Assembly: GCF_023555415.1 (NCBI RefSeq)
Contig: NZ_JAKRYL010000001.1
Coordinates: forward strand, 124,001 to 188,000
DNA from: Halalkalibacter alkaliphilus
GTDB lineage: Bacteria > Bacillota > Bacilli > Bacillales > Bacillaceae_D
Length of the DNA stretch: 64,000 bases
Reading direction: 5' to 3'
The notes below the pieces were generated by a model. It was given only the letters and a program-made list of their open reading frames with translations, did not search any database and was not told the origin of the DNA. Below are positions 8,763 through 17,489 of the stretch, in pieces; positions within the stretch are counted from its first letter, which is position 1; each line of letters opens with the position of its first letter. Made by a program: the position numbers and the translations under genes.

Positions 8763-9803
8763 TTAGTCTACTGCTATGAACTCATTTAACTTTACTAACT
8801 CTTTGCTTTCATACGATTGTTTGCACGCATACCCAAGCTCTGTTGATTTGACTCCATCCTCAACCGTTACTTCCGGTTTTCTTTGTTCTAGAATGCAATT
8901 GATGAATTCTTCCGCTTCTTTTTGGTACGCTTGCTCAAAGCGCTCTAAAAATCCGTCGAAACACTCTTGGATAACCCCTACTTCTTTCATGATCACCACT
9001 TGATTTTTCTCAGGTACCGTTCCAATTCGAAGAGAACCTTTTGTTCCGATAATTTCTGTTTCGATATGATATCCATGTGCGCAATTCCTTCCAGCTACAA
9101 AGATGCCCATCGCATTATTCTCAAAGCGAACCATCGCTGCTCCCGTTTCCGCATCATTGATTTCGTCAAACTCAGGGCGTGCATAAGCGCCACCAATTGC
9201 CCAAGTCTCTTTTGCTTCTGCACCTAAATACCAGCGCGCTAAGTCAAAGTCATGGATCGACATATCCAAGAACAATCCTCCACTATAATTCGCACGAGCA
9301 AACTGTAAGAACCCATCCATTTTTGAAGCTGGATCTAGACCATAGCAACGAATCATGAACGGCTCACCAATTTCTCCTCTATCAATCGCTTCCTTTGCCG
9401 CCATATACGAGCGGTCATAACGACGCATGAACCCTAGCATGAACACTTGGTCAGGGTGATTGTTCACAGCTTCTTGTACTTCAAGAGCCTCTTCCAAATA
9501 CAGACCAAGTGGCTTTTCACTAAATACATGAAACCCAGCAGCAAGTGCTTTTTTGATTTGATCGCAATGAAACCCTGATGGAGAAGCAATAAAAATGGCG
9601 TCAAGTTCTTTATTTTCAAGCATTTCTTCATAACTTGTGTAGCCATATGGAATATTCCATTGTTGTTGGACTTCCTCAACCTCTGATTCAATCACGCTGC
9701 ACACCGCAGCCAATTCACAACCTGGAATACGAAAAGCTAAGTTTTCTGCATGTTGTCTACCTAATCTTCCTAATCCTACAATCCCTACTTTTACCTGTTT
9801 CAT
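8763..9803 (-). CDS. Gfo/Idh/MocA oxidoreductase, inositol 2-dehydrogenase-like
   Basis: A 346-residue NAD(P)-dependent dehydrogenase. The Rossmann motif is VGIVGLGRLGRQHAENL (residues 6-22), the catalytic-region Lys is in SEKPLGLYLEEAL, and the C-terminal half has the DMSIHDFDLARWYLG His/Asp pair found in myo-inositol dehydrogenases (IolG). FMLGFMRRYDRSY is also typical. The likely reaction is oxidation of an inositol or related sugar alcohol. The upstream region carries two LacI-type operators, and the LacI gene follows directly. Other iol genes are not in the window, so inositol specificity is an inference. Confidence 0.88.
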   Translation of the reverse strand: MKQVKVGIVGLGRLGRQHAENLAFRIPGCELAAVCSVIESEVEEVQQQWNIPYGYTSYEEMLENKELDAIFIASPSGFHCDQIKKALAAGFHVFSEKPLGLYLEEALEVQEAVNNHPDQVFMLGFMRRYDRSYMAAKEAIDRGEIGEPFMIRCYGLDPASKMDGFLQFARANYSGGLFLDMSIHDFDLARWYLGAEAKETWAIGGAYARPEFDEINDAETGAAMVRFENNAMGIFVAGRNCAHGYHIETEIIGTKGSLRIGTVPEKNQVVIMKEVGVIQECFDGFLERFEQAYQKEAEEFINCILEQRKPEVTVEDGVKSTELGYACKQSYESKELVKLNEFIAVD

Positions 9804-9904
9804 TTTAATCGTCTCCTTGTTTCTTATTTTTTATTTGCATGGTTAGTAGCTTTCGTCTTAAGTTTCAAACACATCATTAATAAAGTTCAAATACAAAATT
9901 ATTT

Positions 9905-9924
9905 TTGATGAAGCGCTTAATCAA
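9905..9924. promoter_or_regulatory. LacI-type operator 1
   Basis: TTGATGAAGCGCTTAATCAA is a near-perfect 20-bp palindrome centred on AAGCGCTT, about 100 bp upstream of the dehydrogenase-like gene. Confidence 0.65.
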
Positions 9925-10075
9925 AATTTATCATGATAACGCTTTACTAGTCAACGAAATTATTTTGTTGAAAATAAAATATTTAAATAATTTAATCGAT
10001 CTCTAGATTTTATAAATATGAAATTCTTATAAAAAGAAGAAATTCATAATACACATGATAGTAGTTAGTGTCACG

Positions 10076-10095
10076 CCGATTAAGCGCTACATCAA
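10076..10095. promoter_or_regulatory. LacI-type operator 2
   Basis: The reverse complement GATGTAGCGCTTAATC differs from operator 1 by one base over 16, in opposite orientation and about 171 bp away. The spacing suits looping by a tetrameric repressor. The rest of 9804-10399 is AT-rich and holds no supported gene. Confidence 0.6.
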
Positions 10096-10125
10096 AAAAC
10101 AATAGTGCTAAATGAATTAGAAAAA

Positions 10126-10148
10126 GACTCCGGCATCAAACCGAAGTC
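10126..10148 (-). terminator. terminator of the helicase operon
   Basis: GACTTCGG / CCGGAGTC with a 7-nt loop, followed on the minus strand by TTTTTCTAATTC. It lies about 250 nt beyond the stop of 10400-11149, the nearest minus-strand gene upstream. Confidence 0.6.
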
Positions 10149-10399
10149 ATATTTTTTAACTATATGTTCTAGTTCAGGATTAGCTTTCGCTTCATCTTTT
10201 ATAGACTAGTTAACTAGTTCTTGTAAAACAAAAGTGAATTTTCCTTTTCCTGGAATAGGAAATTAAAACATAGAATTGTCGCTATTCATGTTTGAAATAT
10301 ACCTCACTAACTTTTCTGAAGAATGGATTATCCCCATACCGAATCACTCCCATATTGATAACTTTTCTAATCAATATAAACATTCAGTCCGTAACTTTC

Positions 10400-11149
10400 C
10401 TAAGCTTCTATCCACTTTCTTCTCCATTCAATCCGCTCATGCTCTTCTATTTGTTTCTCAAGCGTATCATCCCAGTGTTCAAGCCATGTGTTCCAAACGC
10501 GTGCATAGTAGATATCCTGTTCTTTGTTATATAGTTGAAATTCCAAACATGGAACGTGATTAACTGTCTGTTGCCCAAAACTTATTAATTCACTTACAAC
10601 TGCTTGGAAGCCGTTTTCGTCCAACCCATTTTCCTGCTCGGAAAGTACATGAAAGATTCGATCTTTATCGTTAATGTCCTGGATCTCTGCATAACGATAA
10701 AGCTTCCAACCTTCAATTACTTCGGGTAAGGAGGAGTTAGACTCTGGAAAAAATTCATCATGAGTCGAACTGTAAAAAAGCTCTGCCCCCTCTTCTTCCA
10801 ATTCTTCTTCCACGATGCCTGTCTTCAGTTGCTCTTGCCCTTTTGTTGTTAGCTTGTAAATGGATCTTTCGAGGCGAATCAAACCTGTTCGTTTCATTTT
10901 TTCCATCAGGTCTGCAATAAAGAGTTCCTCTACTAACAACATTTCCGACAAATTAGCAGCGCGCCGGATATCGGTCTGTTCTACCGCAAGAAGAATCATC
11001 TTCATGAGAATATCCATTTTTGAACGTTTTACCCGTTTAAATGTCACATCAACAGTTTCAACTGGCACATACCACATAGCAGACTCTTTGATTTGAACAG
11101 CTGGGTTTTCAAGCAAACTAGCTTGTAAACGTTTCATTACCTTATCCAT
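10400..11149 (-). CDS. winged-helix protein, partner of the UPF1-like helicase
   Basis: A 249-residue soluble protein I do not recognise by name. Residues about 45-115 look like a winged helix (DILMKMILLAVEQTDIRRAA, LSEMLLVEELFIADLMEKMK, RTGLIRLERSIYKLTTKGQE). The middle is acidic (EEELEEEGAELF), and the C-terminus is Trp- and Glu-rich (YYARVWNTWLEHWDDTLEKQ). Its start overlaps the end of the helicase gene by 8 bp, so the two are translationally coupled and probably act together. The winged helix suggests DNA binding or a protein contact; the function is unknown. Confidence 0.75.
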   Translation of the reverse strand: MDKVMKRLQASLLENPAVQIKESAMWYVPVETVDVTFKRVKRSKMDILMKMILLAVEQTDIRRAANLSEMLLVEELFIADLMEKMKRTGLIRLERSIYKLTTKGQEQLKTGIVEEELEEEGAELFYSSTHDEFFPESNSSLPEVIEGWKLYRYAEIQDINDKDRIFHVLSEQENGLDENGFQAVVSELISFGQQTVNHVPCLEFQLYNKEQDIYYARVWNTWLEHWDDTLEKQIEEHERIEWRRKWIEA

Positions 11150-14100
11150 GCAGGCTCACCTCTTCAAGCGTTCTCAGTCCATTTTGTTGTTTGACCGCGT
11201 TTAATACGTGACTATACATTTGTCTTGTTGCTGCTTGTCTTGCTTTTTCGGTAAACATTTTCGTACTGCCAATTAAAACGAGAAGCTCCCTTGCTCTAGA
11301 TAGGGCGACATTCAGTCGGCGATAGTCTTTGGCAAAACCAATATCATCCTGTTTGTTATCGTGATTACGCACCATGCTTAACAAAATAACGTCCATTTCC
11401 ATCCCTTGAAAACGGTCGACGGTCCCAGTTCGAATCGTCAAGTGGTCCAAGTGTAGCTCCTGATGAATTAGGCGGTCAATCCGTTTAACTTGTTCCCCGT
11501 AGAAACTAATGACACCAATGCTTTTTTTCTCACCTGGCTTCATTCTTCCAGCTTGCTTCGCCTCTGCCGTCGCTTGATCGAGTTCCTTTAACAACTCCTC
11601 AATTCTTTTCAATTCAGCCGAGTTAAAGAGGCTTTTTCCACCTTTCATTCTTTCTTCGAAAAAGGCGGGCTCGTTCGGGATATCGAGCCATAATAAATGA
11701 TTGTCTCGGTGAATGAGTGCCGATTCTAGCAAGTGATCCCGCTGCGAATCGGAATCTGGCAAGCCGCATTGGAGTCGTTCGTTTTCCTGCTCATAAAATG
11801 GAGAAATAGTTTTCATGATATTTTCGTGCATGCGATACTGAATGGCAAGCATTGTTTTATTGCTTTTCGGCAAGTTTTTAAACAACCTCTCAAATAGCGA
11901 TTCTTTTAACAGATTTTTCAATTCCACTTTCCCTTCAAAGTCATCACTTTCGTCCGCCATTTCTTGCAAAGTCTCTTCTAGCGTATCGTTTCCTAAAAGA
12001 GGTGGTAGTTGATGATGGTCCCCGACTAAGATGACTTTTTTCCCTTTTAGCATTGGCAAAAGAAGCTCTGGAGGTGTTGCTTTTGATACTTCATCAATAA
12101 TTACGACATCAAAGACAGGGAAACTATCTATAAAGTCCTTCCGTGCAGATGCCACACAAGTTGTTCCAATAACGTTAGCATGCTTGACGTAAAGTTTACG
12201 AATTTCATCTAGATCGTGGTCATTTGCTTCTTCAAGCAAGGAAAGCCATTGTCCTTGAATGGACTGAAAAAGAGGAAGCTTTTGTTTTTCCTGTTTTAGT
12301 GACTCCCGTGTAAAAGTCAAGCTCGCCACTTGCTTTAAGACTTCTTCATGCTCTTTTTCCGGTTCGTTCTCAAGAATTTCATAAAAAGGAATTAGCTCTT
12401 CTTCCTTCTCTGCAATCAAGCCGTACAACCCTTCTAAACGAGTTTCAATTTGCGCAAAGTTCTGCTCCTCTTCTTGAAGTTGCAACGTTTCTTCTTCACT
12501 TTGTTGACGATTTGTATTAACCCGTTCCTTTACTTGTTCATACTGCTCTTTCTCTTTCTGAAGCTCTACTGCCTTCGCTTCTTTTTGTTGAAGCTGTTCA
12601 TGAGCATTCGGAATCGGTTCTGCGGCCTCCATCATTTCTTTCAATCTATTTTGAAGCGGATGAAGTTCTGCGTTTTGCTCATCCACCTTCTGCTGCCACT
12701 TTTGATAGAACCTTTTGTTTTCTTCCTGTTTACTCTGAAGATGAATTAGCATTTCTTGCTTTAGCTGGCGAAAGGCTTCCTGCGCCATGTTTTTATACGT
12801 ATCAAAAGGCTTTAGCCGTACAGCCTTTTTCCGCACAAAGTGTCTCCTGCTGTACAATCCTTCCAGTGCTGCTAGAAGCATTTGTGGATAGATGTTTGCG
12901 TTACCTTTTAGCCTACTTCTAAGTTCGTCTAAAAAATGATCAATTTCCACCGCGGTATATACAGCAGAACGATTTAGAGCACGCTGCTGAATTTGATCAA
13001 ACGAAATTCGCTGCCCCTTTAATAGCCGTTCTATATAGGAAACCGCACCATTTAGTTTGTCATTGTATTCTTTTAATTTTTCGAGCTGTTTGATTTCTAC
13101 CCGAATCTCTCTTAGTTCTTCCAAAAGCTTCTGAACTTTTTCCGGCCGTTCCAGGTTTTGTTCAAGTAAGATCCATTTTAAGCCGTCAACTTGTTTGACA
13201 TCCGTTACTTTAGTGATTAACGCATCCATCGTTGCCGTTGCCCCCGCCCATGTTTCGCATTCAGCTTTAGCTTGCTCGACGGTTTGCGTTTTTTCAGTTA
13301 CTTTATTTTCAAGTTCCTGACAGGCGATACTGTGCTGTAGTTGTTGAATTTCTGTTTGGATGGCATCGTACTCTTTTTGAATGGCATCACTGTTTGGTTC
13401 GTCACGTAGAAAAATGCCATCCTTTTTTATTTCTTCGTCCAACAAACGGAGAGAATGCTCAATCTCCAGCACGCGCTGCTGAGCTGATTGCTGCTCACGC
13501 TCGGCCGTTTGCACGTTCTTTCTATGCTCTTTGATACTAGCCTCAATTTCACTAACTTGTTCTTTCGCACTCTTTTTTGCTTCAATCTCCGCTTCCAAAC
13601 GCGCGAGTTCTGGCTCTAGCTCCTCTAGCTTCTGTTCATTCTCCGTCCACTCTGCTTCAATTTCCGTTTCACGTTTTTGTCGTGCTTCAAATTGTGTGGA
13701 AACTTCTTTTAATGTATGGTCTTTCCAATACTGTCCTACATTTTCTTCAATGAACTTCTTACCTTCTTCTTCAATGCTTTCCGTGCGTCCAACTCGAAGA
13801 ATGCGAATATCTTTATTTTCTAACAGTCGACCAAGAGCATTGTCAACCGCCAAATTGGACTGCGACGCGACTAGTGTGCGTAGCCCTGCTCGTGCATTTT
13901 GCAGGCAGATTTCAGATATAACCGTTGTTTTCCCGGTTCCAGGCGGCCCTTGAATGACGTACAAGTCTTCCGCAGAAATAGCGCCTGTAACGGCTTCCCG
14001 CTGAAACTCGTTTAATCGATTATGAAATTGAAGTGGTGGTAGCTTTTTTGGTTGCCGAACCGGCGGCTTATTTTCAAATAAAAGTTGCTCCAGCTCTCGG

Positions 14101-14933
14101 TTAGCAGCTAAGCCATTTTCTAAGTGCTTGAATCCTTGCCGGAGTCTTTTCACCTGACTTAACGTTGCAAAATTACTGAAAACCACTTCTTTTTGCTTGA
14201 GGTCAATCTGATTCTTTCTAGCCCGTTCTTCCATATTTTTGTTCAGTTCTACTTCCACCTTACGAGCAGAACGATTCGCTTTTAGTACTTTCCCAACATC
14301 CTGGTCCAGTCCTTTTAATTTAACGCTCAAATCTTTGAGTGATTTCCACTGCTTATCATCTAATTGACAACCAGTAATGGTCATCCGGGTAAAATCACCA
14401 TTGAATGTAAGACCCGAATACTTACAATCCATATCTGGGATATCCGCCGAACGTTCCTGAATTTTCAGGTAGCCTTCCCAACTTGCAATACGTTTTTTCA
14501 CGTACGTGGAACTTTCCTGCGCAACCGGCATTCCGTGAATCAAGCTTAGCAAATCAAACGAGATCGTACTCCCCCGCTGAACATTCAAATCAAATGTTAG
14601 GTCGGCTGACCGGCGCCAGTTTGTCTGCACAGAGGCACGAGCCGTTTTCGTCGTTACATTCGTTACAATAAAACGGTCCTTCTCAACGACACAATGCAGT
14701 ATGACCACAAGCCCATCGTACAAATCGGCCATCCGTACATTTGCCTCATTATCTACGTACAAAGCTACTGAAAGAGGACGATCCTCCGTCTGCGGATATT
14801 TTTCTATATATATACGAAACGATTTCTCCAACGAAAAAAACGAACGCTCCTCGATCCCGAGCACTCGCATCTTATCCTTCGCTTTATTCGTTATGGTAAT
14901 CGGACAACGATATGTCTTTATAAGTGTATTCAT
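11142..14933 (-). CDS. large SF1 UPF1-like DNA/RNA helicase with a long coiled-coil insertion
   Basis: A 1263-residue protein. Residues 1-300 are a distinct N-terminal region. Walker A GPPGTGKTT is at 329-337 with motif Ia LVASQSNLAVDNAL just after. Walker B VVIIDEVSKATPPELLLP has its Asp at about 947, then GDHHQLPPLL, QYRMHENI (about 1032), TVDRFQGMEMDVILLS (about 1173) and LNVALSRARELLVLIG. The 500-odd residues between motif Ia and Walker B are Glu/Lys/Gln-rich heptad-type coiled coil, so the core is split by an SMC-like arm. This AAA_11/AAA_12 architecture occurs in UPF1/Dna2-type helicases. Overlap with the winged-helix gene indicates a two-gene unit. Its role could be nucleic-acid repair or RNA quality control; a defence role is conceivable but unsupported. 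Confidence 0.88.
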   Translation of the reverse strand: MNTLIKTYRCPITITNKAKDKMRVLGIEERSFFSLEKSFRIYIEKYPQTEDRPLSVALYVDNEANVRMADLYDGLVVILHCVVEKDRFIVTNVTTKTARASVQTNWRRSADLTFDLNVQRGSTISFDLLSLIHGMPVAQESSTYVKKRIASWEGYLKIQERSADIPDMDCKYSGLTFNGDFTRMTITGCQLDDKQWKSLKDLSVKLKGLDQDVGKVLKANRSARKVEVELNKNMEERARKNQIDLKQKEVVFSNFATLSQVKRLRQGFKHLENGLAANRELEQLLFENKPPVRQPKKLPPLQFHNRLNEFQREAVTGAISAEDLYVIQGPPGTGKTTVISEICLQNARAGLRTLVASQSNLAVDNALGRLLENKDIRILRVGRTESIEEEGKKFIEENVGQYWKDHTLKEVSTQFEARQKRETEIEAEWTENEQKLEELEPELARLEAEIEAKKSAKEQVSEIEASIKEHRKNVQTAEREQQSAQQRVLEIEHSLRLLDEEIKKDGIFLRDEPNSDAIQKEYDAIQTEIQQLQHSIACQELENKVTEKTQTVEQAKAECETWAGATATMDALITKVTDVKQVDGLKWILLEQNLERPEKVQKLLEELREIRVEIKQLEKLKEYNDKLNGAVSYIERLLKGQRISFDQIQQRALNRSAVYTAVEIDHFLDELRSRLKGNANIYPQMLLAALEGLYSRRHFVRKKAVRLKPFDTYKNMAQEAFRQLKQEMLIHLQSKQEENKRFYQKWQQKVDEQNAELHPLQNRLKEMMEAAEPIPNAHEQLQQKEAKAVELQKEKEQYEQVKERVNTNRQQSEEETLQLQEEEQNFAQIETRLEGLYGLIAEKEEELIPFYEILENEPEKEHEEVLKQVASLTFTRESLKQEKQKLPLFQSIQGQWLSLLEEANDHDLDEIRKLYVKHANVIGTTCVASARKDFIDSFPVFDVVIIDEVSKATPPELLLPMLKGKKVILVGDHHQLPPLLGNDTLEETLQEMADESDDFEGKVELKNLLKESLFERLFKNLPKSNKTMLAIQYRMHENIMKTISPFYEQENERLQCGLPDSDSQRDHLLESALIHRDNHLLWLDIPNEPAFFEERMKGGKSLFNSAELKRIEELLKELDQATAEAKQAGRMKPGEKKSIGVISFYGEQVKRIDRLIHQELHLDHLTIRTGTVDRFQGMEMDVILLSMVRNHDNKQDDIGFAKDYRRLNVALSRARELLVLIGSTKMFTEKARQAATRQMYSHVLNAVKQQNGLRTLEEVSLHG

Positions 14934-15144
14934 GCGTCCACCTACTTGCGATATTCAACACGCGAAAATGTTTAAATGGTTTTCGTCCAAAACTGAATTA
15001 TAGCATATTGAACGACAGCTGCTCATTAAGATTGAGTTTTTTAGTAGAATTATATGTATGTAATTTTTGCAAGTTTGGAATGAATAATGAGCTTTATCAA
15101 TTGAGTAGGCTTTAATTATGTTTACCAATAGTTTTTTCAGGAGT

Positions 15145-15425
15145 CCCTACAGCCTTATGAACGACTTTTCCTGTTTGATTGAGCATGGGTTTGGGCTTCA
15201 TCCTCCTTATGATGAACTTTTTCTCTTTGGTTGAGCATGGGCTTGGGTTTCATCCTACTTATGATGAACTTTTTCTCTTTGTTTGAGCATGGGCTTGGGT
15301 TTCATCCTCCTTATGATGAACTTTTCCTCTTTGTTTTTGGTCCCTTTGCTTCTTCATTTTCTTTTATGAATGACTTTTCCTCTTTACTTTTACTCTAATA
15401 CAGCTTTCATCCCCTCTATATTAAA
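15145..15425 (+). repeat. 52-bp tandem array A (about six copies)
   Basis: Copies begin near 15145, 15197, 15249, 15301, 15353 and 15406, with a period of 52. The best copies read TTCATCCTCCTTATGATGAA followed by CTTTTTCT or CTTTTCCT. Each can form a TTCATC/GATGAA stem. The array lies between the helicase start and the NERD gene. Confidence 0.9.
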
Positions 15426-15454
15426 AAAACACCCAAAATATTCAAGCTATTATG

Positions 15455-15460
15455 TATAAT
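15455..15460 (+). promoter_or_regulatory. -10 element for the NERD gene
   Basis: A perfect TATAAT preceded by TG lies 40 bp upstream of the original ATG at 15501, between array A and the gene. No convincing -35 is seen. Confidence 0.5.
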
Positions 15461-15500
15461 AGACTTGTTAGTATTAAAAAATAAAAGGATGTGGACGATT

Positions 15501-16419
15501 ATGCCCTTATAAATCTCGCACTGAATCGAATGAATTACTTATTCTTAGATCCTTAAACAATAGGATGAATTTATCCGACAAAGATAAGCAGTACTACTTC
15601 TATCTTGAAAAGGGCTTTGATGGCGAAAAAGCATTTGATTTATTAACGGAAAATCTTCAGTGTGAATGCCTTATAGTAAATGATTTGCTACTTAAGCAAA
15701 ATAATACTTTATTCCAAATTGACTCACTGATTATTACTCAAGAATCTGTTTACTTATTTGAAGTAAAAAATTATGAAGGTGATTATTATTACGATTCAGA
15801 AGGATTTTACAAGATCCCCAATTCTGAAATAACGAATCCCTTCAACCAACTGATTAGAAGTGAATCTTTGTTACGGCGATTATTTCAAAACCTTGGATTT
15901 AACCTCCCTATCCATGCGTCCGTCGTTTTCATCAACCCCCAATTCACATTATATCAAACACCTCTCAACATCCCATTTGTTTTTCCAACCCAAATAAATA
16001 GATATTTAAGTAAACTAAATACGACACCATCAAAGCTAAATCCCAAACACAAGTTGCTAGCAGATAAATTAATTTCCCTGCATATTACGGACTCTCCCTT
16101 TAAGATGCTACCAACTTATGATTATGACCTACTTCAAAAAGGAATTACTTGTGCCAAGTGCACCTCGTTCTCAATTGCGATCGAAGGAAGAAAATGTGTT
16201 TGTAAAGAATGTTGGCATGAAGAAGCATTTGCAGGCGCAGTACTGCGAAGTGCAAGAGAGTATAAACTTCTATTCCCTTATCGAAGAATTACAACAAACG
16301 AGATGTATAATTGGTGTATAGCTATAGACTCCAAAAGGAGAATTAGTAAAGTTCTACAGAGAAATTTAAAAAAGTTGGCGTTCGGCAATGGACTTATTAT
16401 GAATAAGAAACTCTCTTAA
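15501..16419 (+). pseudogene. NERD-domain protein with a frameshift near its start
   Basis: From 15511 one frame encodes KSRTESNELLILRSLNNRMN and then the NERD (nuclease-related) domain: GFDGEKAFDLL, LFQIDSLIITQESVYLFEVKNYEGD with the conserved Asp and EVK, and a C-terminal Cys cluster (CAKC ... CVCKEC) that looks like a zinc ribbon. The natural start ATG 15501 has the good site AAAGGATG but reads MPL-stop; one base (or two) must be removed or added to join the frames. Without repair, translation could begin at ATG 15565 with only a poor ribosome site, giving 284 residues. NERD proteins are common in Bacillus and of unknown role. Sequencing error cannot be excluded. Confidence 0.75.
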
Positions 16420-16429
16420 TAGTGATCTT

Positions 16430-16665
16430 TTTTGAAGCATAGTTCTATGACGAACCTTTCCTTCTTTCTTTTGATGTCTTTATGCCTTCATTACCTCTAT
16501 GATGACCTTTTCTCGATTCTATTTCTGCATCTGGGTCTTCATCGTCTTTTTGATGACCTTTTCCCCTTTCTTTTGTAGCATTTATGTTTTCATTACCTCT
16601 ATGACGTCCTTTTCACCCTTCTTTTTCCTGCAATTGGATCTTCATAGCTTTCCACTTTCTTTTGC
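16430..16665 (+). repeat. 52-bp tandem array B (about five copies)
   Basis: Copies start near 16436, 16487, 16538, 16589 and 16641 (periods 51, 51, 51, 52). The core varies: TTCATTACCTCTATGATGAC, TTCATCGTCTTTTTGATGAC, each followed by CTTTTC. It directly follows the NERD gene, so this gene is bracketed by arrays A and B. Confidence 0.88.
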
Positions 16666-16678
16666 AAAATTAGGTAAT

Positions 16679-16711
16679 GCCAGACACTAATCGAATTCAA
16701 CAGTGTCTGGC
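16679..16711. terminator. hairpin downstream of array B
   Basis: GCCAGACAC pairs perfectly with GTGTCTGGC over a 15-nt loop; no clear U-tract. Confidence 0.5.
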
Positions 16712-16760
16712 GATCCCTATTCTCTTAAACCAATCAACACCCTATGAAAACCACGAAAAA

Positions 16761-16788
16761 CGCATGGATATCATCACGAATCCATGCG
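16761..16788 (-). terminator. terminator of modAB
   Basis: Perfect 9-bp stem CGCATGGAT / ATCCATGCG followed on the minus strand by TTTTTCG, 33 bp beyond the modB stop. Confidence 0.8.
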
Positions 16789-16820
16789 CACAGATCTTTA
16801 CTGAACTAATATAGCCTCAT

Positions 16821-17489
16821 CTAATAACTTCGTTTCATAAGATTAATGGAAAATAACATTATGAATGAAATCAGCATGATCAATAGGACCCAAAGCCATG
16901 CTAGTTGCATATTCCCCGATTCCATGGCAAGGTAAATAGCCGTTGGAATCGTTTGTGTTTTTCCAGGAATGTTACCTGCAAACATTAACGTGGCACCAAA
17001 TTCTCCTAATGCTCGTGCAAAGCTTAATATCGTACCAGTCATTATTGCTCTTGAAGCTAGCGGCATCGTTACAAATAAGAAGACCTTTAATTCACTTGCG
17101 CCATCCACCCTTGATGCCTCTTCAATATTTTTATCGATTGTTTCAAATCCTGCTTTCGCTGACTGATACATAAGTGGAAAGGCAACGACCGTAGCTGCTA
17201 TGACCGCAGCCCACCATGTAAAGATAATTGACTGATTAAACAGAAACTGGATCATGTCACCAATAAATGACTGTCTTCCAAAAATAACAATTAAAAGAAA
17301 TCCAACAACAGACGGTGGAAGAACTAAAGGTAAAAGCAGCATCGTTTCCACGATTGATTTTCCTTTGAACGTCCTATTTGTCATGACTTTTGCCATAAGT
17401 AAACCAAAAATAAAGACGATTATGAGAGAGATAGAAGCAACTTTAATTGAAAGGATGACAGGTGACCAGAACGTATCATTCATCATCAT
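16821..17489 (-). CDS. modB: molybdate ABC transporter permease
   Basis: A 222-residue permease with about five membrane helices. It has the binding-protein-dependent permease EAA loop EEASRVDGASELKVFLFVTM followed by ALGEFGATLMFAGNIPGKTQ, the characteristic ModB C-terminal signature. It moves molybdate or tungstate across the membrane with ModA and an ATPase. Its first codons overlap the modA stop by 4 bp. No modC ATPase gene is found beside it, so the ATPase must be supplied from elsewhere. Confidence 0.92.
   Translation of the reverse strand: MMMNDTFWSPVILSIKVASISLIIVFIFGLLMAKVMTNRTFKGKSIVETMLLLPLVLPPSVVGFLLIVIFGRQSFIGDMIQFLFNQSIIFTWWAAVIAATVVAFPLMYQSAKAGFETIDKNIEEASRVDGASELKVFLFVTMPLASRAIMTGTILSFARALGEFGATLMFAGNIPGKTQTIPTAIYLAMESGNMQLAWLWVLLIMLISFIMLFSINLMKRSY

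Noticed and set aside
10276-10563. 95-codon plus-strand ORF
   Set aside because: It overlaps the 3' end of the winged-helix gene on the other strand and has no ribosome site or recognisable sequence.
10400-16419. Calling the helicase/NERD region a phage-defence island
   Set aside because: No known defence signature, nuclease or toxin domain beyond NERD is seen; only proximity supports it, so it is left as a hypothesis.
16499-16690. 63-codon open frame across array B
   Set aside because: Repeat-derived, low-complexity Phe/Ser-rich peptide without a ribosome site.
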